From Niabella drilacis (lineage in GTDB: Bacteria > Bacteroidota > Bacteroidia > Chitinophagales > Chitinophagaceae): a stretch of 64,000 nucleotides of DNA. Shown in pieces: positions 16,688 through 24,782 of the stretch (positions within the stretch are counted from its first letter, which is position 1; each line of letters opens with the position of its first letter). The notes under the pieces were generated by a model. The model saw nothing but the letters and a program-made list of their open reading frames with translations, was not told the DNA's origin and did not search any database. The stretch covers positions 62,001 through 126,000 of the forward strand of contig NZ_FMZO01000010.1 of assembly GCF_900101395.1 (NCBI RefSeq), written 5' to 3'. The translations under genes and the position numbers were made by a program.

Positions 16688-17131
16688 TTAATTATATGCC
16701 AGCGGGCTGATAAAGAACCCGTCCCGGTAGGTTATTGGTTCATTGGTTGCCGTAATGACCGCGGTAATGGTAAACGCTAATTTTCGTTTCATACCCGGAT
16801 CCCTGACACCGAAAGGCGCTTCTTCCTGCTGCACCTGCATCTCAACCCGGACCTTCTCGATCCTCTTTTCAAACCGGGCAATGGTGGTGCCCAGCGAAAG
16901 CAATATCTTTTCCTTTTGCTTGTTCCGGTACGATACATTGTCAAAATCCTCCTCCCACAACCTGTTCCCAAACTGCTCATCACTCAGCAGCTCACCAAAG
17001 GCGGTCGTCAGCATCAGGTGTAAATGATGCGCAATAGACTCCTTCAATGAGCATTTTTTCATTTCATTTTTGCCCACTATCTTCCCCAGTTCCAGGGGTA
17101 ATTGATAATACTGGTGTAACATGCCCGACAT
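16688..17131 (-). CDS. tssE: T6SS baseplate protein TssE (gp25-like)
   Basis: A 147-residue protein with the gp25/lysozyme-like wedge fold signature: LKESIAHHLHLMLTTAFGELLSDEQFGNRLWEEDF (about residues 28-62) followed by ILLSLGTTIARFEKRIEKVRVEMQVQ. TssE nucleates sheath polymerisation at the baseplate. It is the first structural T6SS gene in transcription order. The 200-bp spacer upstream separates it from the J-domain gene and shows no full TAnnTTTG match. Confidence 0.85.
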   Translation of the reverse strand: MSGMLHQYYQLPLELGKIVGKNEMKKCSLKESIAHHLHLMLTTAFGELLSDEQFGNRLWEEDFDNVSYRNKQKEKILLSLGTTIARFEKRIEKVRVEMQVQQEEAPFGVRDPGMKRKLAFTITAVITATNEPITYRDGFFISPLAYN

Positions 17132-17333
17132 CAGATGGATCGTAGTAACTTGTGATTTAGATATTGCGATTTGCCAGGCTCAAAAGATATTTTCTTGATA
17201 GGTAAACACGCGGCAGAGCTTCCTCTCCTGAAGCAAATATGATTTTTTTTTCCATATTTTCCCAGTTTTGCCAAAGGTTTTTAAAAATCACCGGTTCCGG
17301 CAATGCCTCCCGGCAACCCGTAACAAATAAGGG

Positions 17334-18167
17334 CTATTCATAATACGGCTGAAGGTCTTCTTCTTTTATCCAACCCGTAAGCTTATAATCAGGGTTGGCA
17401 ATGCTTTGAAACACAGCGTAATAAAAATTCCTGTACTTTTTTGAGACCAGGATCTTATTTCCCTTTGTCAGGTATTCACTGGTCCGTACCTGGTTCTGCG
17501 GATCTTTGTAAAAGTAGGCCCTGTCCGCAGCTACGATAAATTTCCCGGCCATATCGTTGACGGTACCTTCCGGCTCTGCTGCTACTTTTTCCTTTGCAGG
17601 ACCGGCAACGATCCAGAGAACGGAGGCGGCGATCACCAGCAGGCAGAGGATCATCAGCGGAACCCGGTAACTTTTTTTTACAGGAGCCTGCTGCTGCATC
17701 AGCCTGTGCGCCTTATCCGCCTTAAGGTAATCCTGTTTTGCCGCAATATAGGCAGGCAGCTCTTCCCGGATCAGGGCCAGGGCAGGAGCCTGGCTGTCTT
17801 CTTCCGGGTCTTCCGGATCAGGGCCGGTGCCGGAAGCCGTCTCCTGTGTTGCAAACTCCCCGGGTTCTTCAGCAGCAGTTCCGGCTGCAGCCGGTTCCGG
17901 AGCCGGGGCTGGTTCCTGGTAACTTCTTTTTGCCGCCTGCCGGTGCTCATCATAAACCTGGTCGTATTCCGCACGCAGCCGGGGGTCGCTCAATACCTCA
18001 AAAGCCTCGATAATCTTTTTTGACCAATCCTCAAAATACACATCCCCCACATTTTTGTCAGGATGAAATTTCAGGATCAGTTTCCGGTATGCTGTTTTTA
18101 TCTGCTCATCTGTTGCGGAGCGCGGCACACCCAGCGTTTCGTAAAAATTCTTTAATGTTCCTGCCAT
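17334..18167 (-). CDS. Membrane-anchored J-domain protein upstream of the T6SS genes
   Basis: A 277-residue protein; I take the ATG at 18167, one base after the upstream stop, because the J domain begins right there. Residues 8-70 are a J domain with the HPD motif at 35-37 (KFHPDKN), so it should stimulate a DnaK-type ATPase. There is no Gly/Phe region or zinc finger. A Pro/Ala/Glu-rich linker (85-130) leads to a transmembrane helix (about 169-189) and a C-terminal SH3-like beta domain (about 206-277), which would be periplasmic. It is on the T6SS strand, 200 bp before tssE; an accessory assembly role is inference. Confidence 0.8.
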   Translation of the reverse strand: MAGTLKNFYETLGVPRSATDEQIKTAYRKLILKFHPDKNVGDVYFEDWSKKIIEAFEVLSDPRLRAEYDQVYDEHRQAAKRSYQEPAPAPEPAAAGTAAEEPGEFATQETASGTGPDPEDPEEDSQAPALALIREELPAYIAAKQDYLKADKAHRLMQQQAPVKKSYRVPLMILCLLVIAASVLWIVAGPAKEKVAAEPEGTVNDMAGKFIVAADRAYFYKDPQNQVRTSEYLTKGNKILVSKKYRNFYYAVFQSIANPDYKLTGWIKEEDLQPYYE

Positions 18168-18168
18168 A

Positions 18169-18582
18169 TCAGTTATCTTTCCAGCCCTGAACCTTTTTAT
18201 CAAAAATCTGTACTTCTGTATTACTCCTGCCCGTTCCGCTGTCTTCCTGCGGATAGATCCAGGTAGCCTCCGGTCCGCCTTCCTCCGGCTGTTCTTTTAT
18301 TGCCGCGGGATGTCCCCAGGCCATTAATAACAGTTCAGAAGGCATGCCCACCGTTATTTCTCCCTCCCGGATCTCCCGGATATATTTTTTACCGATCTGT
18401 TTTTCGATGATATCAAAAAGGCGGTGCTCCAGCCCCTCATATGTAGCCCGGGTCTGCGCCAGGTTGACACGGGCCTGTTCTGCGGCAACCTTTTGATCTT
18501 CCGCCTTATGCGGCCGGTTCAGCAAAAGAAAAACAAGTGTTCCTGTGGCAAGGGCGATCAGGATAATAGGCAGAAGGAGCAT
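18169..18582 (-). CDS. Membrane-anchored 137-aa protein of unknown function
   Basis: The first 20 residues form one hydrophobic helix (no lipobox Cys), followed by a helical Gln/Ala-rich stretch and a C-terminal domain that begins IREGEITVGMPSELLLMAWGHP (about residue 72). The GMPSELLLMAWG piece resembles the SmpA/OmlA/BLIP-type repeat (GMSxxEVxxxxGxP). It lies one base upstream of the J-domain start and has a candidate -7 box at 18626-18633, so these two genes form an operon ahead of the T6SS genes. Family not recognised. Confidence 0.6.
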   Translation of the reverse strand: MLLLPIILIALATGTLVFLLLNRPHKAEDQKVAAEQARVNLAQTRATYEGLEHRLFDIIEKQIGKKYIREIREGEITVGMPSELLLMAWGHPAAIKEQPEEGGPEATWIYPQEDSGTGRSNTEVQIFDKKVQGWKDN

Positions 18583-18625
18583 AGGGCGTCCGGATGATGA
18601 TTACAGATTAACATTTGTGTTGATC

Positions 18626-18633
18626 CAAAGATA
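18626..18633 (-). promoter_or_regulatory. -7 box for the 137-aa/J-domain operon
   Basis: On the minus strand TATCTTTG matches TAnnTTTG exactly, about 43 bases before the ATG at 18582. This is probably the start point of the operon that leads toward tssE. Confidence 0.5.
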
Positions 18634-18675
18634 ATGGCAATGAGGGAAAAAAAAATTTTTTGTTTTGTCAAAATA

Positions 18676-18694
18676 TTTAGTATTTTGCACTAAA
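18676..18694. promoter_or_regulatory. Inverted repeat, candidate operator of the XRE-S24 repressor
   Basis: TTTAGT (18676-18681) and ACTAAA (18689-18694) are perfect reverse complements around a 7-bp spacer, ending 10 bases before the start codon of the repressor gene. The position and 19-bp size fit an autoregulatory dimer site. Confidence 0.5.
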
Positions 18695-18704
18695 ATAATT
18701 AGCC

Positions 18705-19454
18705 ATGTCAGTTGCCAACAAAAATCTGAAGTACTTGAGAAAGCTCAGAGGATTGACACAGGATGAGTTTGCCGGCAAGCTCAACATCAAGCGATCCCTG
18801 CTGGGAGCCTATGAAGAAGGGCGGGCGGAGCCCAGGCTGGAAGTACTGGAAGCCGTCTGTGATCTTTTTAAGTTAACGCTGGATGAAATTTTACGAAAGG
18901 ACCTGAGCCAGAATACTGACAATTACCTGGCCAGGCGGCGCGCCCTTAAATTGTCCGACACTTCAGCCCGGATCCCGTTTGTTCCCGTAAAAGCTGCAGC
19001 AGGCTACCTGAATGGCTATGCAGACCATGAATTTATAGATGAACTGAATACTTTTACCCTCCCGATGGTATCCGGCGGTAATTACCGGGCTTTTGAGATC
19101 GCCGGGGATTCGATGCTGCCCACACCGAGCGGCTCTATCATCGTAGGTGAAAAAGTGGAGGCGCTGGACCATGTAAAGAACAACACTGCCTGTATAGTAG
19201 TATCCAAGAACGACGGTATTGTTTATAAACGTATCCAGCGGAACGGGAAAACCAGGAACAAACTCATGCTGTTAAGCGATAATCCAACCTTCCAGCCCTA
19301 TTCCATAAGCTCGGAAGACGTACTGGAAATGTGGGAGGCCCAGTTTATCATCTCTAAAACCAATACGATGCAAAGCTGGAATGTAGGCCAGCTGGTCAAT
19401 ATTGTTGCCGACCTGCAGCAGGAAGTTGCCGGCATGAAAAAGAAGATGAACTGA
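18705..19454 (+). CDS. LexA-like XRE family repressor with S24 peptidase domain
   Basis: A 249-residue regulator. Residues 7-62 form an XRE helix-turn-helix (LTQDEFAGKL, then SLLGAYEEGRAEPRLE). Residues 92-200 form a LexA/CI-type S24 domain with a probable Ala99-Gly100 cleavage site, catalytic Ser136 (AGDSM) and Lys175 (VYKRI). The C-terminal 30 residues look coiled-coil. RecA filaments or a related signal may trigger self-cleavage. It diverges from the 137-aa/J-domain/T6SS side with about 120 bp between. It could repress that side, but such repressors also occur singly in Bacteroidota genomes. Confidence 0.88.
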   Translation: MSVANKNLKYLRKLRGLTQDEFAGKLNIKRSLLGAYEEGRAEPRLEVLEAVCDLFKLTLDEILRKDLSQNTDNYLARRRALKLSDTSARIPFVPVKAAAGYLNGYADHEFIDELNTFTLPMVSGGNYRAFEIAGDSMLPTPSGSIIVGEKVEALDHVKNNTACIVVSKNDGIVYKRIQRNGKTRNKLMLLSDNPTFQPYSISSEDVLEMWEAQFIISKTNTMQSWNVGQLVNIVADLQQEVAGMKKKMN

Positions 19455-19669
19455 TGCCGCTGAGTTCCTGATTCCCATTTCCCGGTATTCAAAGCAACTG
19501 AAGATCGGAAACGCCGGTTTTTCTGGCCTTCCCTCCAGCAAACGCCCCGGGGCAACTCAGCAGGTTTAATACAGAAACCCAAACGCTTTGTGCTTCAGCG
19601 TTCCGCCCCCGGAAGGATACCCGCCCCCCCAACGTTCCTGTGCTGCTGCACTTCTGTGGCAACCCCAAA
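19455..19669. other. Spacer between XRE-S24 and arfB, no gene
   Basis: Convergent 215-bp spacer. No convincing coding frame is seen. Three 7-bp units ending in TTCC (19462-19482) sit right after the repressor stop and may be a short version of the heptad arrays described elsewhere in the window. Confidence 0.4.
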
Positions 19670-20083
19670 CTAATGTTCATCCCGCCGTACCTTCTGACGG
19701 CTTGATTTGATTTCACCTTTCCGTTTTTTGTTATTGATCCGCCGGGCTACGGCAGCCTTTGAGATTTTTGTGGCAATCCGGGCTTTCTTTTTATGAAGCG
19801 CCGCCGTAACCAGGAAATTGATCTTTTGAATAGCGTCTTCTTTATTTTCCAGTTGTGTGCGGTATTGCTGCGATTTCACCTGCAGATAACCCTCTGACTG
19901 GATCCGGTTAGCCAGCCGCTCCGCTACAATGTTTTTCTGGGCTTCGGAAAGAAGTGCAGAATTCCGGACATGGAAGGAAGCAATCACTGCTGTTTCCACT
20001 TTATTTACGTTTTGCCCGCCTTTTCCACCGCTGCGGGTTGTTTGAAACACTAATTCTTTTGAAACATCCATCTCCAGGTTCAT
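19670..20083 (-). CDS. arfB: ArfB-type peptidyl-tRNA hydrolase (ribosome rescue)
   Basis: A 137-residue release-factor-like protein starting at the ATG at 20083 (or 20071). The frame stays open far upstream, but that extension reads as intergenic sequence. The GGQ motif is at 22-24 (SGGKGGQNVNKVE), and the C-terminus is a long basic tail rich in Lys/Arg (about 105-137), which in ArfB enters the empty mRNA channel of stalled ribosomes. It hydrolyses peptidyl-tRNA on ribosomes lacking a stop codon. It lies opposite dtd, separated by a 409-bp divergent region with the four-box element at 20205-20257. Confidence 0.9.
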   Translation of the reverse strand: MNLEMDVSKELVFQTTRSGGKGGQNVNKVETAVIASFHVRNSALLSEAQKNIVAERLANRIQSEGYLQVKSQQYRTQLENKEDAIQKINFLVTAALHKKKARIATKISKAAVARRINNKKRKGEIKSSRQKVRRDEH

Positions 20084-20204
20084 AATTATGCATAAAGCTA
20101 CTTCATAATTCTGAATCAGCCTGGCCGGTAGGCCATTCAAATTTTCGCAGCATTGAATAAATACTGCCCGGATAGCAACCAGCCTTGTAAAAGCAATGAA
20201 ACGT

Positions 20205-20257
20205 TGTTTACAAGAAATTTGTTTACAAATATTATGTAAACAAAAAGGCTGTAAACA
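20205..20257. promoter_or_regulatory. Four TGTTTACA boxes at exact 15-bp spacing
   Basis: TGTTTACA occurs at 20205-20212 and 20220-20227, and its reverse complement TGTAAACA at 20235-20242 and 20250-20257. Start-to-start spacing is 15 bp each time and the whole element is symmetric about 20231. The inner pair extends to a perfect 10-bp inverted repeat (20218-20227 and 20235-20244) with a 7-base loop. It lies in the 409-bp divergent region between arfB (120 bp away) and dtd (235 bp away); the rest of that region holds no gene I can see. A regulator operator is the likeliest reading. Confidence 0.7.
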
Positions 20258-20467
20258 AATCTCCCGTTTTACTGGCAGCAAAGCCTTACAGCAACAATCG
20301 GGAACAGGATCAATTCCAGCCGGTCCCATTCCTGCCTGTATATCCATAGCCGGCGTGGCACCGCCATCTTTAATAATTGGGTTATTATTAGCTTAAACGC
20401 CTGCGGGCCGGTTCCATAAAATTTACCGCCCTTTCCGCAAATTTTCCGGGAATCCTCTTTGTATCCC

Positions 20468-20475
20468 TATTTTTG
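20468..20475 (+). promoter_or_regulatory. -7 box for dtd
   Basis: TATTTTTG, a full match to TAnnTTTG, 17 bases before the dtd start codon. Confidence 0.5.
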
Positions 20476-20492
20476 AAGAAGTAAATGGTAAT

Positions 20493-20945
20493 ATGAAAAC
20501 AGTTATTCAACGTGTATCGGAAGCCCGTGTTGTTATTGATGGCACTATTTTTTCAGCCATTGAAAAGGGACTGCTGGTATTGCTGGGCATTGAGGATGCC
20601 GATACGGCGGAGGATATCGCCTGGCTAAGCCAGAAAATCACCCAGCTGCGGATCTTTGATGATGATGAAGGGATCATGAACCGGTCGGTAAAAGATATAG
20701 ATGGCGCACTATTACTGGTAAGCCAGTTTACCCTGCATGCCTCTACAAAAAAGGGCAACCGGCCTTCCTATATAAGGGCCAGCAAGCCGGATATCGCCAT
20801 TCCTCTGTACGAAAAAATGATCCGGCAACTGGAAAGCGACCTGGGCAGGGAAATAAGGACCGGTGTGTTTGGGGCCGACATGAAGGTGCAGCTCATCAAC
20901 GACGGGCCGGTTACCATTATCATTGATTCAAAAAATAAAGAATAA
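20493..20945 (+). CDS. dtd: D-aminoacyl-tRNA deacylase
   Basis: A 150-residue DTD of exactly normal length. The two signature motifs are present: SQFTLHA at 77-83 and the GPVT motif at 138-141, which sits cross-subunit in the dimer active site. The enzyme removes D-amino acids (and glycine from tRNA-Ala) from mischarged tRNA in the cytoplasm. A consensus -7 box lies 17 bases upstream. A MazG-like gene follows 7 bp after the stop and a YihY gene after that, so the three probably form an operon. Confidence 0.95.
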   Translation: MKTVIQRVSEARVVIDGTIFSAIEKGLLVLLGIEDADTAEDIAWLSQKITQLRIFDDDEGIMNRSVKDIDGALLLVSQFTLHASTKKGNRPSYIRASKPDIAIPLYEKMIRQLESDLGREIRTGVFGADMKVQLINDGPVTIIIDSKNKE

Positions 20946-20952
20946 AACGGAT

Positions 20953-21288
20953 ATGACAATAGATGAAGCACAACGCACCATAGATCACTGGATCAATACC
21001 GTAGGCGTCCGCTATTTTAGTGAGCTCACCAATATGGCCATTCTTACCGAAGAGATCGGCGAACTATCGCGCCATATGGCCCGCATTTACGGCGACCAGT
21101 CGTACCGGAAAGCAGAAGATGAAAAAAATGCCCGCGACCTGATGGCCGATGAAATGGCCGATGTATTATGGGTACTGATCTGCCTGGCCAACCAGACCGG
21201 CACCAACCTGACAAAAGCACTGGAAAAAAATTTTGAAAAAAAGAATATCAGAGATGCCGACAGACATTTGAACAACAAAAAATTGTAG
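20953..21288 (+). CDS. MazG-like nucleotide pyrophosphohydrolase
   Basis: A 111-residue all-helical protein starting at the ATG at 20953; an upstream in-frame ATG falls inside dtd. It has the MazG/dUTPase-like metal motif: Glu33, Glu34 and Glu37 (TEEIGE), then Glu67 and Asp70 (ADEMADVLW). Such enzymes hydrolyse (d)NTPs to monophosphates, often clearing damaged nucleotides. This is the short single-domain form. It lies 7 bp after dtd and 3 bp before the YihY gene. Confidence 0.85.
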   Translation: MTIDEAQRTIDHWINTVGVRYFSELTNMAILTEEIGELSRHMARIYGDQSYRKAEDEKNARDLMADEMADVLWVLICLANQTGTNLTKALEKNFEKKNIRDADRHLNNKKL

Positions 21289-21291
21289 TGA

Positions 21292-22338
21292 ATGGCGTTA
21301 AAACGGACCTGGACGATCATTAAACAAACCCTTGAAGAAACCTTTACCAACCGCGTCTTTAAATTGAGCGCGGCGCTGGCCTATTATACCATTTTTTCCC
21401 TCCCGGGTTTACTGATCGTGATCATTTGGATCGGTGACAGCTTTTTTGCAGATGCACTTTTGAACCATAGCGCTCATGCCGACGTAAAGAACAGCCTGCA
21501 TGTGCAGATTGAAGGATTTATAGGCAAACCCTATGCAGACGAGATCTGGCAGACCATTGACAATGCAGCACGCTTTCCCAACAAGGCTTTTGCAAAAGTG
21601 ATCGGGATCCTTACCCTGGTTTTCGGAGCCACAGGAGTTTTTGCAGAAATACAGGATTCCATCAATATGATCTGGCGTTTAAAAGCCCGCCCCAAGAAAG
21701 GAAAAGGATGGCTGAAATTATTGTTAGACCGCTTAATGTCCTTTTCTGTTGTGGTTACCCTGGGCTTCCTGCTGCTGGTTTCCCTGATGATCAACGGGTT
21801 GATGGAGTTGTTGACCAGCCAGCTGACGCGCATCATTCCGGATTCGCAGCGTGTGATCGCTTACATCTCTAACCTGGCCATTACCTTCTTAATTACGTCC
21901 GTTTTATTCGGTATGATCTTTAAAGTATTACCAGACGCAAAAATAAAATGGCGCGCGGTAAGAGCCGGTGCCTTTGTAACCACACTGCTCTTTATGGGAG
22001 GCAAGTTCCTGATCAGCTATTACCTGGGACATAACAAAATGACATCTGCGTACGGTGCAGCCGGCTCTGTCATTATCATTTTGCTCTGGGTTTATTACTC
22101 TGCCATCATCCTGTATATTGGCGCAGTATTTACCCGGGTATACGCCATTCATAATGGCATGAATATCTATCCCAGTCAGTATGCCGTTTGGGTAGAACAT
22201 GTAGAAGTGGAAAACAAAGACTCCATCCAAAACCTGCAGCAGGACCCGGTGGTGGCCAAATCTGCCGAGGAGCACCGGCTGGAAAATATTTACATGGGGG
22301 AAGATGAGCACCGGAAAGAAGAAAGACCGGGGTCATAA
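21292..22338 (+). CDS. YihY/BrkB family inner-membrane protein
   Basis: A 348-residue protein with about six transmembrane helices. The conserved YihY start (ALAYYTIFSLPGLLIVII, about residue 29), a GATGVFAEIQDSINMIW segment near 110, and the C-terminal GAAGSVIIILLWVYYSAIILYIGAVFTRV helix pair are all present. The family was once called 'ribonuclease BN' in error; its transport or envelope role is unsettled. The C-terminal 60 residues are charged and cytoplasmic. It is the last gene of the dtd operon (3-bp gap). Confidence 0.9.
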   Translation: MALKRTWTIIKQTLEETFTNRVFKLSAALAYYTIFSLPGLLIVIIWIGDSFFADALLNHSAHADVKNSLHVQIEGFIGKPYADEIWQTIDNAARFPNKAFAKVIGILTLVFGATGVFAEIQDSINMIWRLKARPKKGKGWLKLLLDRLMSFSVVVTLGFLLLVSLMINGLMELLTSQLTRIIPDSQRVIAYISNLAITFLITSVLFGMIFKVLPDAKIKWRAVRAGAFVTTLLFMGGKFLISYYLGHNKMTSAYGAAGSVIIILLWVYYSAIILYIGAVFTRVYAIHNGMNIYPSQYAVWVEHVEVENKDSIQNLQQDPVVAKSAEEHRLENIYMGEDEHRKEERPGS

Positions 22339-22509
22339 ACAGGTCCTGAAACACGGCTGATTTTGATCTTTTATAACCTGGGATGCAGGTTACCGGCAGT
22401 GCATTGCTTACCGGCTTATTTGCTGCAAAAATTCAAAACCTGTTCTATTTAACCAGGGGCATTCACCCAAGCCCTCTTATTATTCTTTGTATATTTATGG
22501 TATTAATAG

Positions 22510-24663
22510 ATGCCATTGCTGAAACGATCTGTTTTCCTTTTTGTCCTGTTTTTATGGGGTACAACGCTAAACGCCCAGCGTGCGTTTCCGGCTCAAAATT
22601 CCGCCTTGTACGTTATCACCGATAAAACCATCTACACACCCGGGGAAGTGATCTGGTTCAGCGGTTATTTTTTGCCGCAGGAGGGTCTTGCAGATAGCCT
22701 CAACCCCAACGTGATGGCGGTAGCCCTCATCCGGCAGGATACGACAGGGTACACGATCAACCAAAACTATTTCATGCGGAAGCACTTTTGCCCCGGCAGT
22801 CTTACCCTGCCCGCAGCGCTGCAACCAGGTAATTATGAACTGGTGGCGGCCCTCAACCTGCTGGATTCCTCCGGCAGGCCCCGGTTCAGCTTCCGGAAGC
22901 GCATCTCGGTAAAGACCGTTGAGCAACCACCCTTCCTGCTTACCTTCCGGATTGAAGACAGTTTAGCAGCAACCAACACCATACAGATTGCTATGCAGGC
23001 ACTGAAATCCGAAGGCGTATTGATCGATCCCCGAAATGCCGCCATCAGCTACCACCGGCCCGGGGAAAAGCCTAAAACGCAAAAACTGGATCTTACAGGG
23101 AGGGCCCGGCTGGTGATTCCAACAGATGGGGCAGACACCACTTTACCCGTCCTTTACACCACAACTACCGTCAACGGACAATCGAGGTCCTTTACGGTCT
23201 GGTTGCCGGTACAAAGGTCTTTTACCAATAAGGAATTGCTTCCCGCAAAAAAGGATATCCCCCGGGATAAATCCGCAACAATAACCCTTCCCAATCCCCT
23301 GTGCGGAGATACACTTGAAGCAACGATCACAACCAGCCATCCGCAAAAGCTGCTCCTGGCCAGCCAAAACCTGTATAGCGCCACAGCAGAAAGATCCGCA
23401 CCGGTATTGATCCCGGCATCAAAAAAAATAGCATTGCCGCTGAAGGATCTTACAAGGGGCATTCATACCCTGTTGCTGTTAAATGAACACGGAATAGTGC
23501 TGGATCAAAAACAGTTCTTTGCTCATTACAGCGATCGTCATCAGTTGTCGGTGCAGACCGGCAGGAATCAATTTGGTACCCGGGAAAAAATAACCCTGAC
23601 CATCAGTCTGAAAAACCTGCAGGGAAAACCCGCGAGGGCGCTGCTCACCGTAACCTGCGTTAATACGAATCGCCTGGAAAAGAACGACCGGTTATTATTC
23701 CCTGCGTATTATTATACACAGCTCCTGGATGAGCCCTATAAAACGGAAGCGATCTATACCAACAGCCGCCTGTTAAGCCAAATGCTGCAGCAGCCGGTAA
23801 ATACGGATCACCGGCCTTTCTCCACAGATGGGCTCTACAGGCCACAGATGGCAACCAGCATTGTTTTTGCAAGGAACGGGAAACAGATCAAAAAAAAACT
23901 GGCGGTATATATCCGGAGTGATACCACCGGCAGATTTACCGCTACCGATAACAGCGGGAGGTTTTATCCCTCCGCCGCCGACCTGACAGTACCGGAAGGC
24001 AGTCCGTTTTTCGTAAAAGCAGGCAATATCACAAAAAGAGGAAAAGTTACATTCGACATCCCCTACGCAGTAGCGATTACCAATCCCATGCAAAGATCCA
24101 TGACATACCTGGAGCAACCGGAACTTCCGTTATTCCATAAAGACCCGGCCAATCAAACCAGCAGTAAACAGATCTTAAATGACCCTTATGAGGTCAAAAT
24201 GATGCAAATGGTTACCGTGCAAAGCAAATTTTTCAGCCTGACCGCTGATGACACGCGCAGAAACAATTGCGGCGATTACGTTTGTCTCAACAACATTCTG
24301 AACTGCCCGGCTCATTTAGACGACGTCAATAATACCCTCCCGGTTAAAGGAAAGTATTATCTGACCAGGGCGGGGGGAAACAATATTATCTACCAGGGCT
24401 GCACGGAAAATACGCCCGCAAGAATTAATACGCCCCGCTCATTTACCGGGATGAATGAAAACAGGCTGCAAAATAAAGAAGTACCGCATTATTTATCCAC
24501 CCTCTACTGGGCTCCGCTTTTGCAGGTGTCGGGTAAGATCACACTGGAATTTTACAGCAGTGATCTGCCGGGCAGGTATAAGATCATTGCAGAGGGGCTT
24601 GCTGAAAACGGAGATATCCTCCGGGAAGAAAAAGAGATCACGATCGATGATAAACAACCCTAA
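22510..24663 (+). CDS. Large secreted MG2-type protein of unknown function
   Basis: A 717-residue protein with a clear signal peptide (about residues 1-22, ending LNAQ). Residues 30-140 match the macroglobulin MG2 pattern: YVITDKTIYTPGEVIWFSGYF is the usual 'D-K-x-x-Y-x-P-G-E' start of these domains in alpha-2-macroglobulin-like and TonB-linked proteins. Several more beta-sandwich repeats follow. I see no thioester motif, catalytic residues or plug domain. In Bacteroidota such proteins are exported to the periplasm or cell surface. The gene is monocistronic, 171 bp after the YihY gene. Confidence 0.75.
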   Translation: MPLLKRSVFLFVLFLWGTTLNAQRAFPAQNSALYVITDKTIYTPGEVIWFSGYFLPQEGLADSLNPNVMAVALIRQDTTGYTINQNYFMRKHFCPGSLTLPAALQPGNYELVAALNLLDSSGRPRFSFRKRISVKTVEQPPFLLTFRIEDSLAATNTIQIAMQALKSEGVLIDPRNAAISYHRPGEKPKTQKLDLTGRARLVIPTDGADTTLPVLYTTTTVNGQSRSFTVWLPVQRSFTNKELLPAKKDIPRDKSATITLPNPLCGDTLEATITTSHPQKLLLASQNLYSATAERSAPVLIPASKKIALPLKDLTRGIHTLLLLNEHGIVLDQKQFFAHYSDRHQLSVQTGRNQFGTREKITLTISLKNLQGKPARALLTVTCVNTNRLEKNDRLLFPAYYYTQLLDEPYKTEAIYTNSRLLSQMLQQPVNTDHRPFSTDGLYRPQMATSIVFARNGKQIKKKLAVYIRSDTTGRFTATDNSGRFYPSAADLTVPEGSPFFVKAGNITKRGKVTFDIPYAVAITNPMQRSMTYLEQPELPLFHKDPANQTSSKQILNDPYEVKMMQMVTVQSKFFSLTADDTRRNNCGDYVCLNNILNCPAHLDDVNNTLPVKGKYYLTRAGGNNIIYQGCTENTPARINTPRSFTGMNENRLQNKEVPHYLSTLYWAPLLQVSGKITLEFYSSDLPGRYKIIAEGLAENGDILREEKEITIDDKQP

Positions 24664-24782
24664 CAGACCGCTTACGATCCAACCTTTATTTACTGACACG
24701 GCAACGGGGCCGGGTTCTTTATCCAAAGCATAGCCATACAGGGAGCGTTTCTTTTAAGCTGCAGGGGCTTTTATTCCCGCGT

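Noticed and set aside
18705-19454. XRE-S24 gene as evidence of a prophage
   Set aside because: There are no integrase, terminase, capsid or tail genes beyond the T6SS ones, and no attachment-site repeats were seen.
20084-20347. N-terminal extension of ArfB upstream of its ATG
   Set aside because: The translation is Cys-rich and unlike any release-factor family, and it is drawn from the four-box TGTTTACA element and AT-rich spacer. Family members start at the equivalent of 20083 or 20071.
22510-24663. Alpha-2-macroglobulin-type protease trap
   Set aside because: Only the MG2-like domain pattern is present; there is no thioester CxEQ motif and the length is too short.
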